Translations under genes and position numbers: made by a program
From: Akkermansiaceae bacterium
GTDB lineage: Bacteria > Verrucomicrobiota > Verrucomicrobiia > Verrucomicrobiales > Akkermansiaceae
Assembly: GCA_023301335.1 (NCBI GenBank)
Contig: JALZVA010000161.1
Span: 1 to 7,004, forward strand
DNA length: 7,004 nucleotides
Direction of reading: 5' to 3'
The notes under the pieces: generated by a model
What the model was told of the DNA's origin: nothing
The model's database searches: none
Seen by the model: only the letters and a program-made list of their open reading frames with translations
Shown: positions 1 to 6,433 of the stretch, in pieces
Position numbering within the stretch: position 1 is the first letter of the stretch
How the letters are laid out: each line of letters opens with the position of its first letter

Positions 1-8
1 GAACTGTA

Positions 9-25
9 TTTTTTGATAAAATCTT
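9..25. repeat. 17-bp copy of the divergent-region motif (inverted)
   Basis: TTTTTTGATAAAATCTT here is the exact reverse complement of 6405-6421, which includes one arm and part of the spacer of the divergent palindrome. The second palindrome arm is not present within the window here. Both copies lie outside coding sequence. It could be a shared regulator or promoter motif, or an AT-rich coincidence. Confidence 0.6.
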
Positions 26-89
26 TTAAAAAATAGCAATTTTATTCTAATTCTTCTGGAGTAGTCCCTTGTTGACAAGAGTCTTCAAG

Positions 90-111
90 CCCCTACCTGG
101 AGTGGTAGGGG
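90..111 (-). terminator. Second 3' hairpin, GC-rich 8-bp stem
   Basis: CCCCTACC (90-97) and GGTAGGGG (104-111) are perfect complements around a 6-base loop; this is the strongest stem in the window. On the minus strand the following bases are CUUGAAG, so it lacks the U-tract of a standard intrinsic terminator. It could block 3' exonucleases, or serve transcription from the other strand. Its place just after the last gene of the cluster suggests a 3'-end role. Confidence 0.4.
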
Positions 112-137
112 AAATAGTTTTAGAGAAATAGTTTTAG
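111..137. repeat. Tandem 13-bp direct repeat, period 14
   Basis: GAAATAGTTTTAG occurs at 111-123 and again at 125-137, separated by a single A. The repeat exactly fills the space between the two hairpins at 90-111 and 137-152, sharing its first and last base with their stems. Function is unknown; a duplicated linker in a transcript 3' end is the simplest reading. Confidence 0.85.
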
Positions 138-152
138 TGGCTCTTTAGCCAC
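137..152 (-). terminator. Hairpin overlapping the VOC stop codon
   Basis: GTGGCT (137-142) and AGCCAC (147-152) form a perfect 6-bp stem with a 4-base loop. On the minus-strand transcript the stem contains or abuts the stop codon (145-147) and is followed by UAAAACUAUUU, which is A/U-rich but not a clean U-tract. It fits a weak intrinsic terminator or a 3'-end stabilising hairpin for the cluster. Confidence 0.4.
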
Positions 153-591
153 CCATCAGCTCTTTAGCGCGTCTCTTAACTTCCTTAAGAGGGACTTCTT
201 CAAAAGTATGGCGGAGGTTCCAGCGGTAGCCGTTCTTATCCTTCACGATACCGGTACGCATACCCCAGAATTGATCTTGTGGTTCCATGAGAGATTCGGC
301 ACCTGCTGCGAGGGCTTTTTGAAAAGCGTCATCACAGTTGTCCACCCATAGGCAAAAAAGGCAGGGAGCGTTCTCTCCCTCGTCCAAAGCCTTGGCATGC
401 CATGCTGGATCTCCTTCAGATAAATACACCTGACTATTACCAATCATGAGTTCAGCCTGTGCCACACTCCCGTCAGGAGCAGTGATCCGGTAAAGTTCCT
501 CTGCGCCAAAGGCCTTAGTATAGAAATCGAGAGCTTCACTGCCATTATTAACAGTGAGAGATAAAACGAGTGTAGGTTCAGAATCTGACAT
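145..591 (-). CDS. VOC (glyoxalase-fold) family protein, PhnB-like
   Basis: A 148-aa cytoplasmic protein of the vicinal oxygen chelate superfamily, PhnB-like branch; the substrate is unknown. Visible hallmarks are 'EALDFYTKAFGAEE' (residues 19-32), 'PDGSVAQAELMIG' (39-51), the second module from 'LFCLWVDNCDDAFQKALAAGAE' (about 78-99), the FWG-R-G-V-D-NGYRW stretch (108-124), and the 'EEVPLKEVKRRAKEL' tail typical of this branch. Length fits a two-module betaalphabetabetabeta fold. The usual metal-ligand positions look empty: neither first strand (about 8-16 and 77-85) has a His, the position after W124 is Asn rather than Glu, and 'AQAEL' has Gln where relatives often have His. It may therefore be a binding or non-metal variant. 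It is last in the minus-strand cluster after a 63-bp gap, the widest inside the cluster, so it may have its own promoter, although none is convincing. The start has only a weak purine-rich GAGTGAG upstream. Confidence 0.88.
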   Translation of the reverse strand: MSDSEPTLVLSLTVNNGSEALDFYTKAFGAEELYRITAPDGSVAQAELMIGNSQVYLSEGDPAWHAKALDEGENAPCLFCLWVDNCDDAFQKALAAGAESLMEPQDQFWGMRTGIVKDKNGYRWNLRHTFEEVPLKEVKRRAKELMGG

Positions 592-654
592 AGGCTCACT
601 CTAACTGAGTATCTCTGTGGGTCAAATGGATAGCAGTATGGTAACTTAGATTTA

Positions 655-2541
655 CTACTTAGAGCTAGCCTTGTATTCCTCGAAGGCGGTTTTGATGGCT
701 TCGAGTTCTTCCCAACGGTCGTAGAGGTGCTTTGTTTTCTCCTTGGCTGTGTTGAGTTCTAGCTCTAGGTCTTTCCAGTTGTCGCCGTGTTTTTCGTAAA
801 AATCTGGGGCGTTGAAGACTTCACTGAGCTCTTCGACTTTGGCCTCGGCTTGGAAGATGTCTTCTTCGATGGTGCTGAGTTCGTTTTCCTCTGCCCATTT
901 AAGCTTTGGAGGAGCTTGTGTTTTGGTTTTGGCCTTGGGCTTTGAAGTGGTGAGAGGGGCTTGCCAGCCCGTGTTTTGCTGTCGCTTCTCTAAGTAGTAA
1001 TCGTAATTCCCCACATGAGAGGTGACGATACCATTGCCTTCAAAAGAGAGGATGCCGTCACAGACGCGGTTTAGGAAGTAGCGATCGTGTGAGACGACAA
1101 GGACGCTGCCTTTGAAACCATCAATGGCATCTTCTAATAGACGAAGAGTGTTGAGATCAAGATCGTTAGTTGGTTCATCTAATACTAACACGTTACCACC
1201 ACGTTTGAGAATTTTGGCGAGTAAGACTCTGGAGCGCTCTCCTCCGCTGAGTTGATCTATGCGTGTGTTGATGCGCTCGTCTGTGAATAAGAATCTTTTG
1301 AGGTAGGCACGGAGTCCGAGGGTTTCCTCGCCGATTTTTACAGACTCTTGTCCTTCTCCTACTTCCTCAAAGATGGATTTAGTATCGTCTAGTTCTAAGC
1401 GGTTTTGGTCAATGTAGTTGATCTTAACTTGATTACCAATAGTGACTGTGCCGTCGTCAGGCTTTTGCATACCGAGGATGACTTTGAGCAACGTGGATTT
1501 TCCTAAGCCGTTTTTACCAATGATGCCAATGCACTCTCCGCCAGTGAGGGAAAAGTCGAGCTCGCTGAAGAGGAGCTTATCTTCATAAGCTTTTGAGGCG
1601 GCTTTTACTTCAATTACTTTATTACCGAGTTTTGGAGCGGGTGGGATAATGAGATCTACATCGAGTTCTTTTTCTGGTGCGTCTTGATCTTTCACTTCAA
1701 AGAAACGGTCTATTCTGTCTTTAGATTTAGAACGGCGAGCAGATGGTGAGCGACGTACCCATTCCAGTTCCTTTTTTAAGAACCGTTGGCGTTTATGCTC
1801 AGCGACGGCTTCACGTTCCTGTCGCTCTGCACGCTCGAGTAAATATTCCGTGTAGTTCCCTTTATAAGTCTGGCACTGGCCTTGGGCAATTTCTACAATT
1901 TGAGTGGCGATTCGATCGAGGAAGTAACGGTCGTGCGTGACGAAAATACAAGTGCCTGTGTATTTTGACAAAAACTGTTCTAACCATTCGATGCTCTGTG
2001 TGTCGAGGTGGTTTGTCGGCTCATCAAGGATGAGGAACTGAGGCTTGGCAATGAGAGAGCGGCAGAGGGCAACGCGGCGTTTCTCTCCACCAGATAAACT
2101 AGAGACGATGCGATCCGCTGGGGGGGCGTGAAGATTAGTGAGGAGTGATTGTGCTTGCTGATCAATCGTCCAGCCATCGCTCTGATCAATAGCCTCGACC
2201 AATGTAGCGGCTTCCTGAGAGTCGGCTGCACAGGATTCATATGCTTGGATGAGGTCTAACACACGTTGTGCTCCTGCGAGGACATTATCGATGACACTTT
2301 TGGATTCATCGAGGTCAAATGTCTGAGGGAGGTAGCCGATGACTAAATCTCTACGTGTGGTGAACTCTCCTGAGTCGGCTTCTTCTACCCCAGCAGCAAT
2401 TTTAAGAAAGGTGGATTTACCGCAGCCATTACGACCGACGAGACCAATGCGATCACCTTTCAGGATAGCTAGAGTAGCACCATCTAAGACGGTGTGTGGG
2501 CCATACTTGACGACCAGATCAGAAGCGCTTGCAATTGTCAT
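655..2541 (-). CDS. uup: ABC-F family ATPase, Uup type
   Basis: A 628-aa soluble tandem ABC ATPase without membrane segments. ABC-F proteins act on the ribosome (translation factors or antibiotic protection); Uup is also linked to genome stability. ABC1 has Walker A GRNGCGKST (36-44), signature LSGGE (149-153), Walker B FLILDEPTNHLD (169-180) and H-loop H203. A basic helical linker (about 232-280, with 'SARRSKSKDR') matches the P-site-contacting linker of ABC-F proteins. ABC2 has GKNGLGKST (342-350), LSGGE (431-435), LVLDEPTNDLD (452-462) and H485. A Lys/Pro-rich spacer (533-548) leads to a charged coiled coil (about 549-625), the C-terminal domain expected for Uup. The 'NDLDLNTLRLLEDAI' and 'VGNYDYYLEKR' segments also favour Uup over EttA or YheS. 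Both catalytic Glu residues (174, 456) are present, so it should be active. It starts 21 bp after the nagZ-like stop, with no Shine-Dalgarno sequence. The subfamily call is recognition from memory. Confidence 0.92.
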   Translation of the reverse strand: MTIASASDLVVKYGPHTVLDGATLAILKGDRIGLVGRNGCGKSTFLKIAAGVEEADSGEFTTRRDLVIGYLPQTFDLDESKSVIDNVLAGAQRVLDLIQAYESCAADSQEAATLVEAIDQSDGWTIDQQAQSLLTNLHAPPADRIVSSLSGGEKRRVALCRSLIAKPQFLILDEPTNHLDTQSIEWLEQFLSKYTGTCIFVTHDRYFLDRIATQIVEIAQGQCQTYKGNYTEYLLERAERQEREAVAEHKRQRFLKKELEWVRRSPSARRSKSKDRIDRFFEVKDQDAPEKELDVDLIIPPAPKLGNKVIEVKAASKAYEDKLLFSELDFSLTGGECIGIIGKNGLGKSTLLKVILGMQKPDDGTVTIGNQVKINYIDQNRLELDDTKSIFEEVGEGQESVKIGEETLGLRAYLKRFLFTDERINTRIDQLSGGERSRVLLAKILKRGGNVLVLDEPTNDLDLNTLRLLEDAIDGFKGSVLVVSHDRYFLNRVCDGILSFEGNGIVTSHVGNYDYYLEKRQQNTGWQAPLTTSKPKAKTKTQAPPKLKWAEENELSTIEEDIFQAEAKVEELSEVFNAPDFYEKHGDNWKDLELELNTAKEKTKHLYDRWEELEAIKTAFEEYKASSK

Positions 2542-2562
2542 GATAGTATAAAAGAGAGGGAC

Positions 2563-3660
2563 TTAGTAGTCTTCGACTGGACTGCGGGTTTCCCAGTCGT
2601 AACTTGGTTTCGCTTTAGCCTTTTCTTCTCCGTAAACTTCGATGCGGAGTTTCATGACTTCAGCATTGAGAGCTTTCCACTTTTGGTTAGAAAACCCTGT
2701 AGGAGGCTTCATCCCTTTTTTGAATTTTTTGACTCTTTTTTCTGCGTCACCAATAATGTAGGAATCGATCGTATCTAACACTTCGAGAGCGGCTTCAGAG
2801 GTGAGAGTCTGATGACAGATCATTGCCATGTCATTCCCAGCTTCGATAGCTGCTTTAATATCAGGTCCACGTCCGTAGCTATTCATGATGGCGCCCATAT
2901 CGAGATCATCTGTAATGACGAGACCCTTATAGCCGAGTCGATCTCGTAAAAGTCCTGTGACGAGTTTTTTAGAGAATGAACCTGGGAGTCCGGGTTGATC
3001 TGGATCGATTTCACTGAAGTGTGCGTGACAAGTCATGATGGAATCTAACTCAGAGAGTAGAGCTGAGTAAGGCGCGATGTCTGTCTGAAAGAGCTCTTCG
3101 ATATCTTTGTCAACATGAGGAAGGAGGTGATGAGGGTCAACATTTGCGAGCCCGCATGAGGGAAAGTGCTTGGCGCAGGATTTGACTTTTCGCTTCCGCA
3201 TGTAGCGGTTGTAGGTACCCGCATTTTGGATGACCTCTTGAGCGTCACGGCCCCAACATCTGCCTCGGAGAGCGTTGTCTGCATCATCGTTATACGAGAT
3301 GTCCAATACTGGAGAGAGACAAAGGTTAAACCCTAACAGACGTAGCATGTCAGCAGTGATTTCTCCGTGGACTGCCATGAGGTTAGAGTCGCCCGTGTCA
3401 CGTAAATCCTGAGCTGAGGGGGGTTCTATTCCAATTTCCCGTGTGCGTGAGACTCTTCCACCTTCTTGATCCACCGCAATGATAGGGTCATCATAGGTGA
3501 GTTCACGGAGAGCGTCAGTGAGTGCGCGCACCTGTTCGCCACTGTCAAAATTTCTACCAAACAGAACATAGCCACCTGGTTGAATGCGTTTAAAAAGCTC
3601 GATCTCTTGTGCTGAGAGTTCAAGGCCTGATACGCCTAACATGAGTAACTGTCCTGACAT
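2563..3660 (-). CDS. nagZ: Glycoside hydrolase family 3, NagZ-type beta-N-acetylhexosaminidase
   Basis: A 365-aa GH3 enzyme with no signal peptide, so probably cytoplasmic. NagZ removes GlcNAc from GlcNAc-anhydroMurNAc peptides during peptidoglycan recycling. Family marks are 'GGYVLFGRNF' (29-38), 'IAVDQEGGRVSR' (61-72), 'LGFNLCLSPVLD' (109-120), 'KHFPSCGLANVDPHH' (164-178) and 'LVITDDLDMGAI' (247-258). D251 sits where the GH3 nucleophile is expected. The NagZ loop signature KH[FS]PG[HD]G-x4-D[ST]H is kept in spacing but changed in sequence: S168-C169 replace G-[HD], and P176 replaces Ser/Thr. The Asp-x-His acid/base dyad (D175, H177) survives. A Lys-rich tail (about 307-365) continues beyond the barrel. 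The gene lies 12 bp after the purK stop and 21 bp before uup, consistent with cotranscription. The start has no Shine-Dalgarno sequence. Another beta-glycosidase specificity is possible given the altered loop. Confidence 0.85.
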   Translation of the reverse strand: MSGQLLMLGVSGLELSAQEIELFKRIQPGGYVLFGRNFDSGEQVRALTDALRELTYDDPIIAVDQEGGRVSRTREIGIEPPSAQDLRDTGDSNLMAVHGEITADMLRLLGFNLCLSPVLDISYNDDADNALRGRCWGRDAQEVIQNAGTYNRYMRKRKVKSCAKHFPSCGLANVDPHHLLPHVDKDIEELFQTDIAPYSALLSELDSIMTCHAHFSEIDPDQPGLPGSFSKKLVTGLLRDRLGYKGLVITDDLDMGAIMNSYGRGPDIKAAIEAGNDMAMICHQTLTSEAALEVLDTIDSYIIGDAEKRVKKFKKGMKPPTGFSNQKWKALNAEVMKLRIEVYGEEKAKAKPSYDWETRSPVEDY

Positions 3661-3672
3661 GAGATATAGAAA

Positions 3673-4851
3673 TTAGTTTGAGGAAGAAGTGAGGAGCTTA
3701 GTTTGAGAGGCGAGTATGGCACGGAATTGATTGGCTTTTTCTAGTGCTTGGTCGCGGTTTTCCTCGATAAAATTAACATGTCCGAGTTTGCGCCTACCTG
3801 GTTTCCACTGTTTCTCATAGAGGTGCCAGACAGCATTTTCGAAGCTTGCGTAATCAGGGTGGGTAAGTCCTTGAACATCCTCAGACCATTGGTCACTGAT
3901 GAGATTCACCATGACGACGGGGTGGTAGAGTGTTGTAGAGGTGAGAGGGAGGTTACAGATAGCTCTTATATGAATATCAAACTGAGAGGTGACACAGGCG
4001 TCTATGGTGTGGTGGCCTGAGTTATGGGGACGTGGGGCAAGCTCATTAATGAGCACCTCACCTTCCTTAGTGATGAATAGTTCGACTGCTAAGATGCCAA
4101 TGTAGTCTAGCTCGACGACGAGTTTTTTAGCAATCTCCTTAGCATTATCCGATATCTCAGAACTGACTCTAGCTGGGACGATTGAGGCGTCTAACACATG
4201 GTGGCGGTGAATGTTTTCAGCAGGGTCGTAGACCTTAATCTCTCCTGACGCTGAGCGTGCTACGAGAATGGAAAGCTCAAGTTCAAAGGGGATGAACTTT
4301 TCAACGACAAGTTCGTAGTCCCCACGTTGCTGGATACAGAGTTGCACATCTACTTCTGAGCGGATTCTCCATTGTCCTTTTCCGTCATAGCCATCGCGGG
4401 CGGTCTTTGCCACACAGTCGCCAATTTCATGGAAGGCTTGGAGGATGTCTTGGTCGTTACGTGCGATCCTAAAATCTGTTTGAGCGAGCTCTGCGGAAGC
4501 GATAAATTCCCGCTCTAATCGACGGTCACCGGCAATTCTAACAGCTTGTGAGCGGGGGCGTAAAATTCCTTTCCCTGTGAACGCGGCCAAGAGGTCTGCT
4601 GGGATATTTTCTGTCTCCACTGTGATGACATCACATTCCGTGAGCATTCTCTCTAAGCTTTGCTTACAGTGAAAATCGGTCTGGATCACTTCTCCAGCCA
4701 CTTGTAAGGTAGGGGATGCATCTCCGCCGCCAGACCAGCAGAGAGTTTTATAACCTAGCCGTTGAGCAGCATGAGCCGTCATCCGAGCGAGTTGCCCAGC
4801 TCCTAGAAAACCAATAGTGCTGCCGGGACTGAGTGTGGTCTCCATAGTCAT
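3673..4851 (-). CDS. purK: N5-carboxyaminoimidazole ribonucleotide synthase (PurK)
   Basis: A 392-aa ATP-grasp enzyme that converts AIR, ATP and bicarbonate to N5-CAIR in de novo purine synthesis; the unstable product is passed to PurE. Visible are the N-terminal preATP-grasp glycine motif GFLGAGQLARM (14-24), the flexible ATP-grasp loop TARDGYDGKGQW (150-161), 'VEKFIPFELELSILVAR' (183-199), the Mg/ATP motif 'AVELF...INELAPRPHNSGHHTIDAC' (255-286, with E257 and E270 as probable metal ligands) and the C-terminal 'GRRKLGHVN' (352-360). Length is slightly above the usual 355-380 residues. The start ATG overlaps the purE stop in TAATG, a one-base overlap that implies translational coupling; no Shine-Dalgarno sequence is seen. 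An in-frame ATG two codons downstream is an alternative start. All expected motifs are intact. Confidence 0.97.
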   Translation of the reverse strand: MTMETTLSPGSTIGFLGAGQLARMTAHAAQRLGYKTLCWSGGGDASPTLQVAGEVIQTDFHCKQSLERMLTECDVITVETENIPADLLAAFTGKGILRPRSQAVRIAGDRRLEREFIASAELAQTDFRIARNDQDILQAFHEIGDCVAKTARDGYDGKGQWRIRSEVDVQLCIQQRGDYELVVEKFIPFELELSILVARSASGEIKVYDPAENIHRHHVLDASIVPARVSSEISDNAKEIAKKLVVELDYIGILAVELFITKEGEVLINELAPRPHNSGHHTIDACVTSQFDIHIRAICNLPLTSTTLYHPVVMVNLISDQWSEDVQGLTHPDYASFENAVWHLYEKQWKPGRRKLGHVNFIEENRDQALEKANQFRAILASQTKLLTSSSN

Positions 4852-4853
4852 TA
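4849..4853 (-). other. purE stop / purK start overlap (TAATG)
   Basis: On the minus strand the purE TAA (4853-4851) and purK ATG (4851-4849) share one base. With no Shine-Dalgarno sequence ahead, purK is probably translated by termination-reinitiation, keeping PurK and PurE in fixed ratio. Confidence 0.9.
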
Positions 4854-5339
4854 AGGTTGATCGGGAAGATCCATGGCTTCTACCTGTTGGATCAATCCAG
4901 CACGGTAGGCTTTGAGCTTTTGAGTAAGTTCTGCGTCATTTAGAGCTAGAATACTGATGGCAGAAAGCCCTGCATTAGCCGCACCTGCTTCACCGATTGC
5001 GAAGGTTGGTACGGGGATGCCCTTAGGCATTTGAACGATCGATAGGAGAGAGTCTTTTCCACTAAGAGCAGAAGATTTCACAGGGCAACCTAGCACGGGA
5101 AGTGTGGTAAGGGCTGCGACCATTCCTGGGAGGTGTGCTGCGCCACCTGCTCCAGCGATGATGATTTTGGTACCTTCGGATTCTGCATTTTTTGCAAAGT
5201 CATACATTGCATCTGGGGTGCGGTGAGCACTGACCACTTGAGCGGTGTATGCGACTCCGAACTCTGCAAGCATTTCTGCTGCCTTTCGCATGGTGGGCCA
5301 GTCAGAGTTACTGCCCATGATAATTGCTACGTCTGCCAT
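4851..5339 (-). CDS. purE: N5-carboxyaminoimidazole ribonucleotide mutase (class I PurE)
   Basis: A 162-aa enzyme that moves the carboxylate of N5-CAIR to carbon, giving CAIR; class I PurE forms an octamer and works after PurK. Sequence marks are 'IIMGSNSDWPTM' (6-17), the SAHRTP motif (37-42) with catalytic H39, 'IAGAGGAAHLPGM' (61-73), 'PVLGCPVKSSALSGKDSLLSIVQMP' (81-105) and 'AIGEAGAANAGL' (114-125). Length is that of the family. An adjacent, overlapping purK supports class I over the AIR carboxylase (class II) type. It starts 31 bp after the upstream HrgA-like gene. The leader before the ATG is AT-rich and lacks a Shine-Dalgarno sequence. No purine riboswitch or PurR-like site is evident in that short gap, so regulation probably comes from further upstream. 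Confidence 0.98.
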   Translation of the reverse strand: MADVAIIMGSNSDWPTMRKAAEMLAEFGVAYTAQVVSAHRTPDAMYDFAKNAESEGTKIIIAGAGGAAHLPGMVAALTTLPVLGCPVKSSALSGKDSLLSIVQMPKGIPVPTFAIGEAGAANAGLSAISILALNDAELTQKLKAYRAGLIQQVEAMDLPDQP

Positions 5340-5370
5340 TGTGTGTAAATTATTTAAAGTTTAGAAAAAA

Positions 5371-6351
5371 TTAAGATTCAGAAAAAAGTTTAGCGGTACC
5401 ATCTTTCATACATTCGTTAATCCATGAGAAGAGGGTCTCTACTTCGGAAGAATCCGTGCGCACAGCTTCGATGGCTTGCCAGTCGATGTGTGTTTTTGTC
5501 TTTGGAGCTGTGACTCTAACGATGTCGAGTCGTTCCATCAGCGCCTCGGTCTCTCGTGGATGTGCGTTTAGGATGTTGGCTGGGCGGGGAAGCTCATCGA
5601 GCATTTCTGAGGAGAGTCCAAAGGTGATGATCCCAACTCCAAACTGTGCATGGAGGCGGCGCATGGATTCTGCTAGAGCTTCGTCCTCGATGGGTGAAGC
5701 ATAGAAGAGTTCAGAGCCTTGAGCCCAGACCCCAGCACTTAAACTCTGGAAAATGTCTTCTCTAAAGCCATCGTGACTTGGAGTGATCCGAAGCCTAACA
5801 TTATGCATTCTAAAAGGTGGAAGACCGAGTTGTTTCTTCATTGTGACGAGAGCGGATGGCTCCTGCGTGTCTTCGAGGTTACCCTCCCAATCAACGAGAG
5901 ACATTTCTGGAAATTTCCAGAGGTTGCCGATAGGGGAGTCTGCTGTGAACGGGTCACGAAATACAAAGGGAAAGCGGCCAGTGGTCTCACACCACATACT
6001 CACGACGGCACGGAATTTTTTCATCCGCATTAAGGCGTTGTCAATATCTGTAGGGCTTCCGTGTAGCTCGTCGAGTCTCCCTTGAGTCATCGAGATGAGC
6101 TGTTGCGCGCTTGAGAGTGCGGGGACGGGGGCGGTGCGTCGATAGTAGCCCTGACCTTTTTCCACCTTAGCAATGGGAGAGGCAGGGTCACAGGACATGA
6201 TGGAAAAATGGTAACGCAGAGAGGCGTCAGAGTATTCCCCTTCAATTTTCATCCTAACGAGTCGGATTAATTCTGTACCTTTAATTGCTTCCTTTGGGTT
6301 ATTAGGAAGGATATCAATTAGGGCAGCGTTGAGTTGTTGGCGAAGGCTCAT
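5371..6351 (-). CDS. Hypothetical protein: winged-helix-like N-terminus plus HrgA/COG2958-like degenerate nuclease fold
   Basis: A 326-aa soluble protein not assigned to a characterised function. Residues about 1-72 ('KGTELIRLVRMKIEGEY...SLRYHFSIM' ending in 'VEKGQGYYRR') look like a winged-helix or HARE-type DNA-binding domain: helices, then a basic wing closing on G-YYRR. A Ser/Gln-rich linker follows (77-120). Residues about 127-262 resemble from memory the restriction-endonuclease-like region of HrgA/COG2958 proteins: 'WKFPEMSLVDWEG' (145-157) for the FPD-V-G strand, 'FREDIFQSLSAGVWAQGSELFYAS' (196-219) for the RE-FQAVSNSSWANEGYLVA-like helix and strand, and 'FGVGIITFGL' (237-246). The C-terminal 'IDWQAIEAV...' (289-297) also matches. 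The expected E-x-K is 'RLR' (186-188) and the expected PD is PE (148-149), so nuclease activity is doubtful. It is first in the cluster, 31 bp before purE. The start is chosen as the first ATG after the AT-rich divergent region; no Shine-Dalgarno sequence is seen. The gene being real is near certain; the family call is moderate. Confidence 0.9.
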   Translation of the reverse strand: MSLRQQLNAALIDILPNNPKEAIKGTELIRLVRMKIEGEYSDASLRYHFSIMSCDPASPIAKVEKGQGYYRRTAPVPALSSAQQLISMTQGRLDELHGSPTDIDNALMRMKKFRAVVSMWCETTGRFPFVFRDPFTADSPIGNLWKFPEMSLVDWEGNLEDTQEPSALVTMKKQLGLPPFRMHNVRLRITPSHDGFREDIFQSLSAGVWAQGSELFYASPIEDEALAESMRRLHAQFGVGIITFGLSSEMLDELPRPANILNAHPRETEALMERLDIVRVTAPKTKTHIDWQAIEAVRTDSSEVETLFSWINECMKDGTAKLFSES

Positions 6352-6407
6352 GTGGTATTTTTAAAAGGATATGAGAGAGTGAACAAGGGAGCGTGGTTTT
6401 CATCAAG

Positions 6408-6416
6408 ATTTTATCA
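6408..6416 (-). promoter_or_regulatory. Candidate extended -10 element for the minus-strand cluster
   Basis: Read on the minus strand this is TGATAAAAT, fitting TGn plus a -10 hexamer TAAAAT (5 of 6 to TATAAT). Transcription would begin near 6401, giving a leader of about 50 nt before the ATG at 6351. The matching -35 position (about 6431-6436, CCCATT) is poor, which an extended -10 can tolerate. The AT-rich background makes this a weak prediction. Confidence 0.3.
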
Positions 6417-6431
6417 AAAAAAATGATAAAA
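6409..6431. repeat. Perfect 8-bp inverted repeat with A7 spacer (candidate operator or bidirectional promoter core)
   Basis: TTTTATCA at 6409-6416 and TGATAAAA at 6424-6431 are exact reverse complements, separated by seven A residues. The arms are about 15 bp apart start to start, so the site could bind a dimeric regulator. It is too AT-rich for a strong RNA hairpin. Each arm also reads outwards as an extended -10-like element. The site lies about 58 bp from the minus-strand start codon and about 90-110 bp from the plus-strand start. Confidence 0.6.
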
Positions 6432-6433
6432 AT
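6424..6433 (+). promoter_or_regulatory. Candidate extended -10 element for the LolA-like gene
   Basis: The other arm of the palindrome reads TGATAAAAAT on the plus strand, a TGn followed by TAAAAA (4 of 6 to TATAAT). It would give a leader of roughly 80-105 nt before the two possible start codons. No good -35 lies at normal spacing, and other AT-rich words closer to the gene could serve instead. Confidence 0.2.

Noticed and set aside
1..36. Possible tail of an upstream plus-strand gene, ending in TAG at 34-36
   Set aside because: Only eleven codons are visible, very AT-rich, and no family feature can be recognised.
72..77. Perfect TTGACA -35 hexamer on the plus strand
   Set aside because: No -10 at normal spacing (ACCTGG at 17 bp) and no gene follows on the plus strand.
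597..625. Promoter for the VOC gene with -35 TTGACC (minus strand, 625-620)
   Set aside because: At 16-18 bp spacing the -10 position reads AGAGTG or similar, a poor match, so no promoter is called.
2494..2778. 94-codon plus-strand open frame across the uup-nagZ junction
   Set aside because: It is antisense to two well-supported genes, has no recognisable domain and no plausible start signal; likely a shadow frame.
5783..6085. 100-codon plus-strand open frame inside the HrgA-like gene
   Set aside because: Fully antisense to a coherent 326-aa protein; low-complexity Ser-rich C-terminus and no domain.
9..6421. The 17-bp inverted repeats as ends of a transposon or genomic island
   Set aside because: No transposase or integrase lies between them, no target duplication can be seen, and the contents are housekeeping genes. 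The second copy is part of a promoter-region palindrome.
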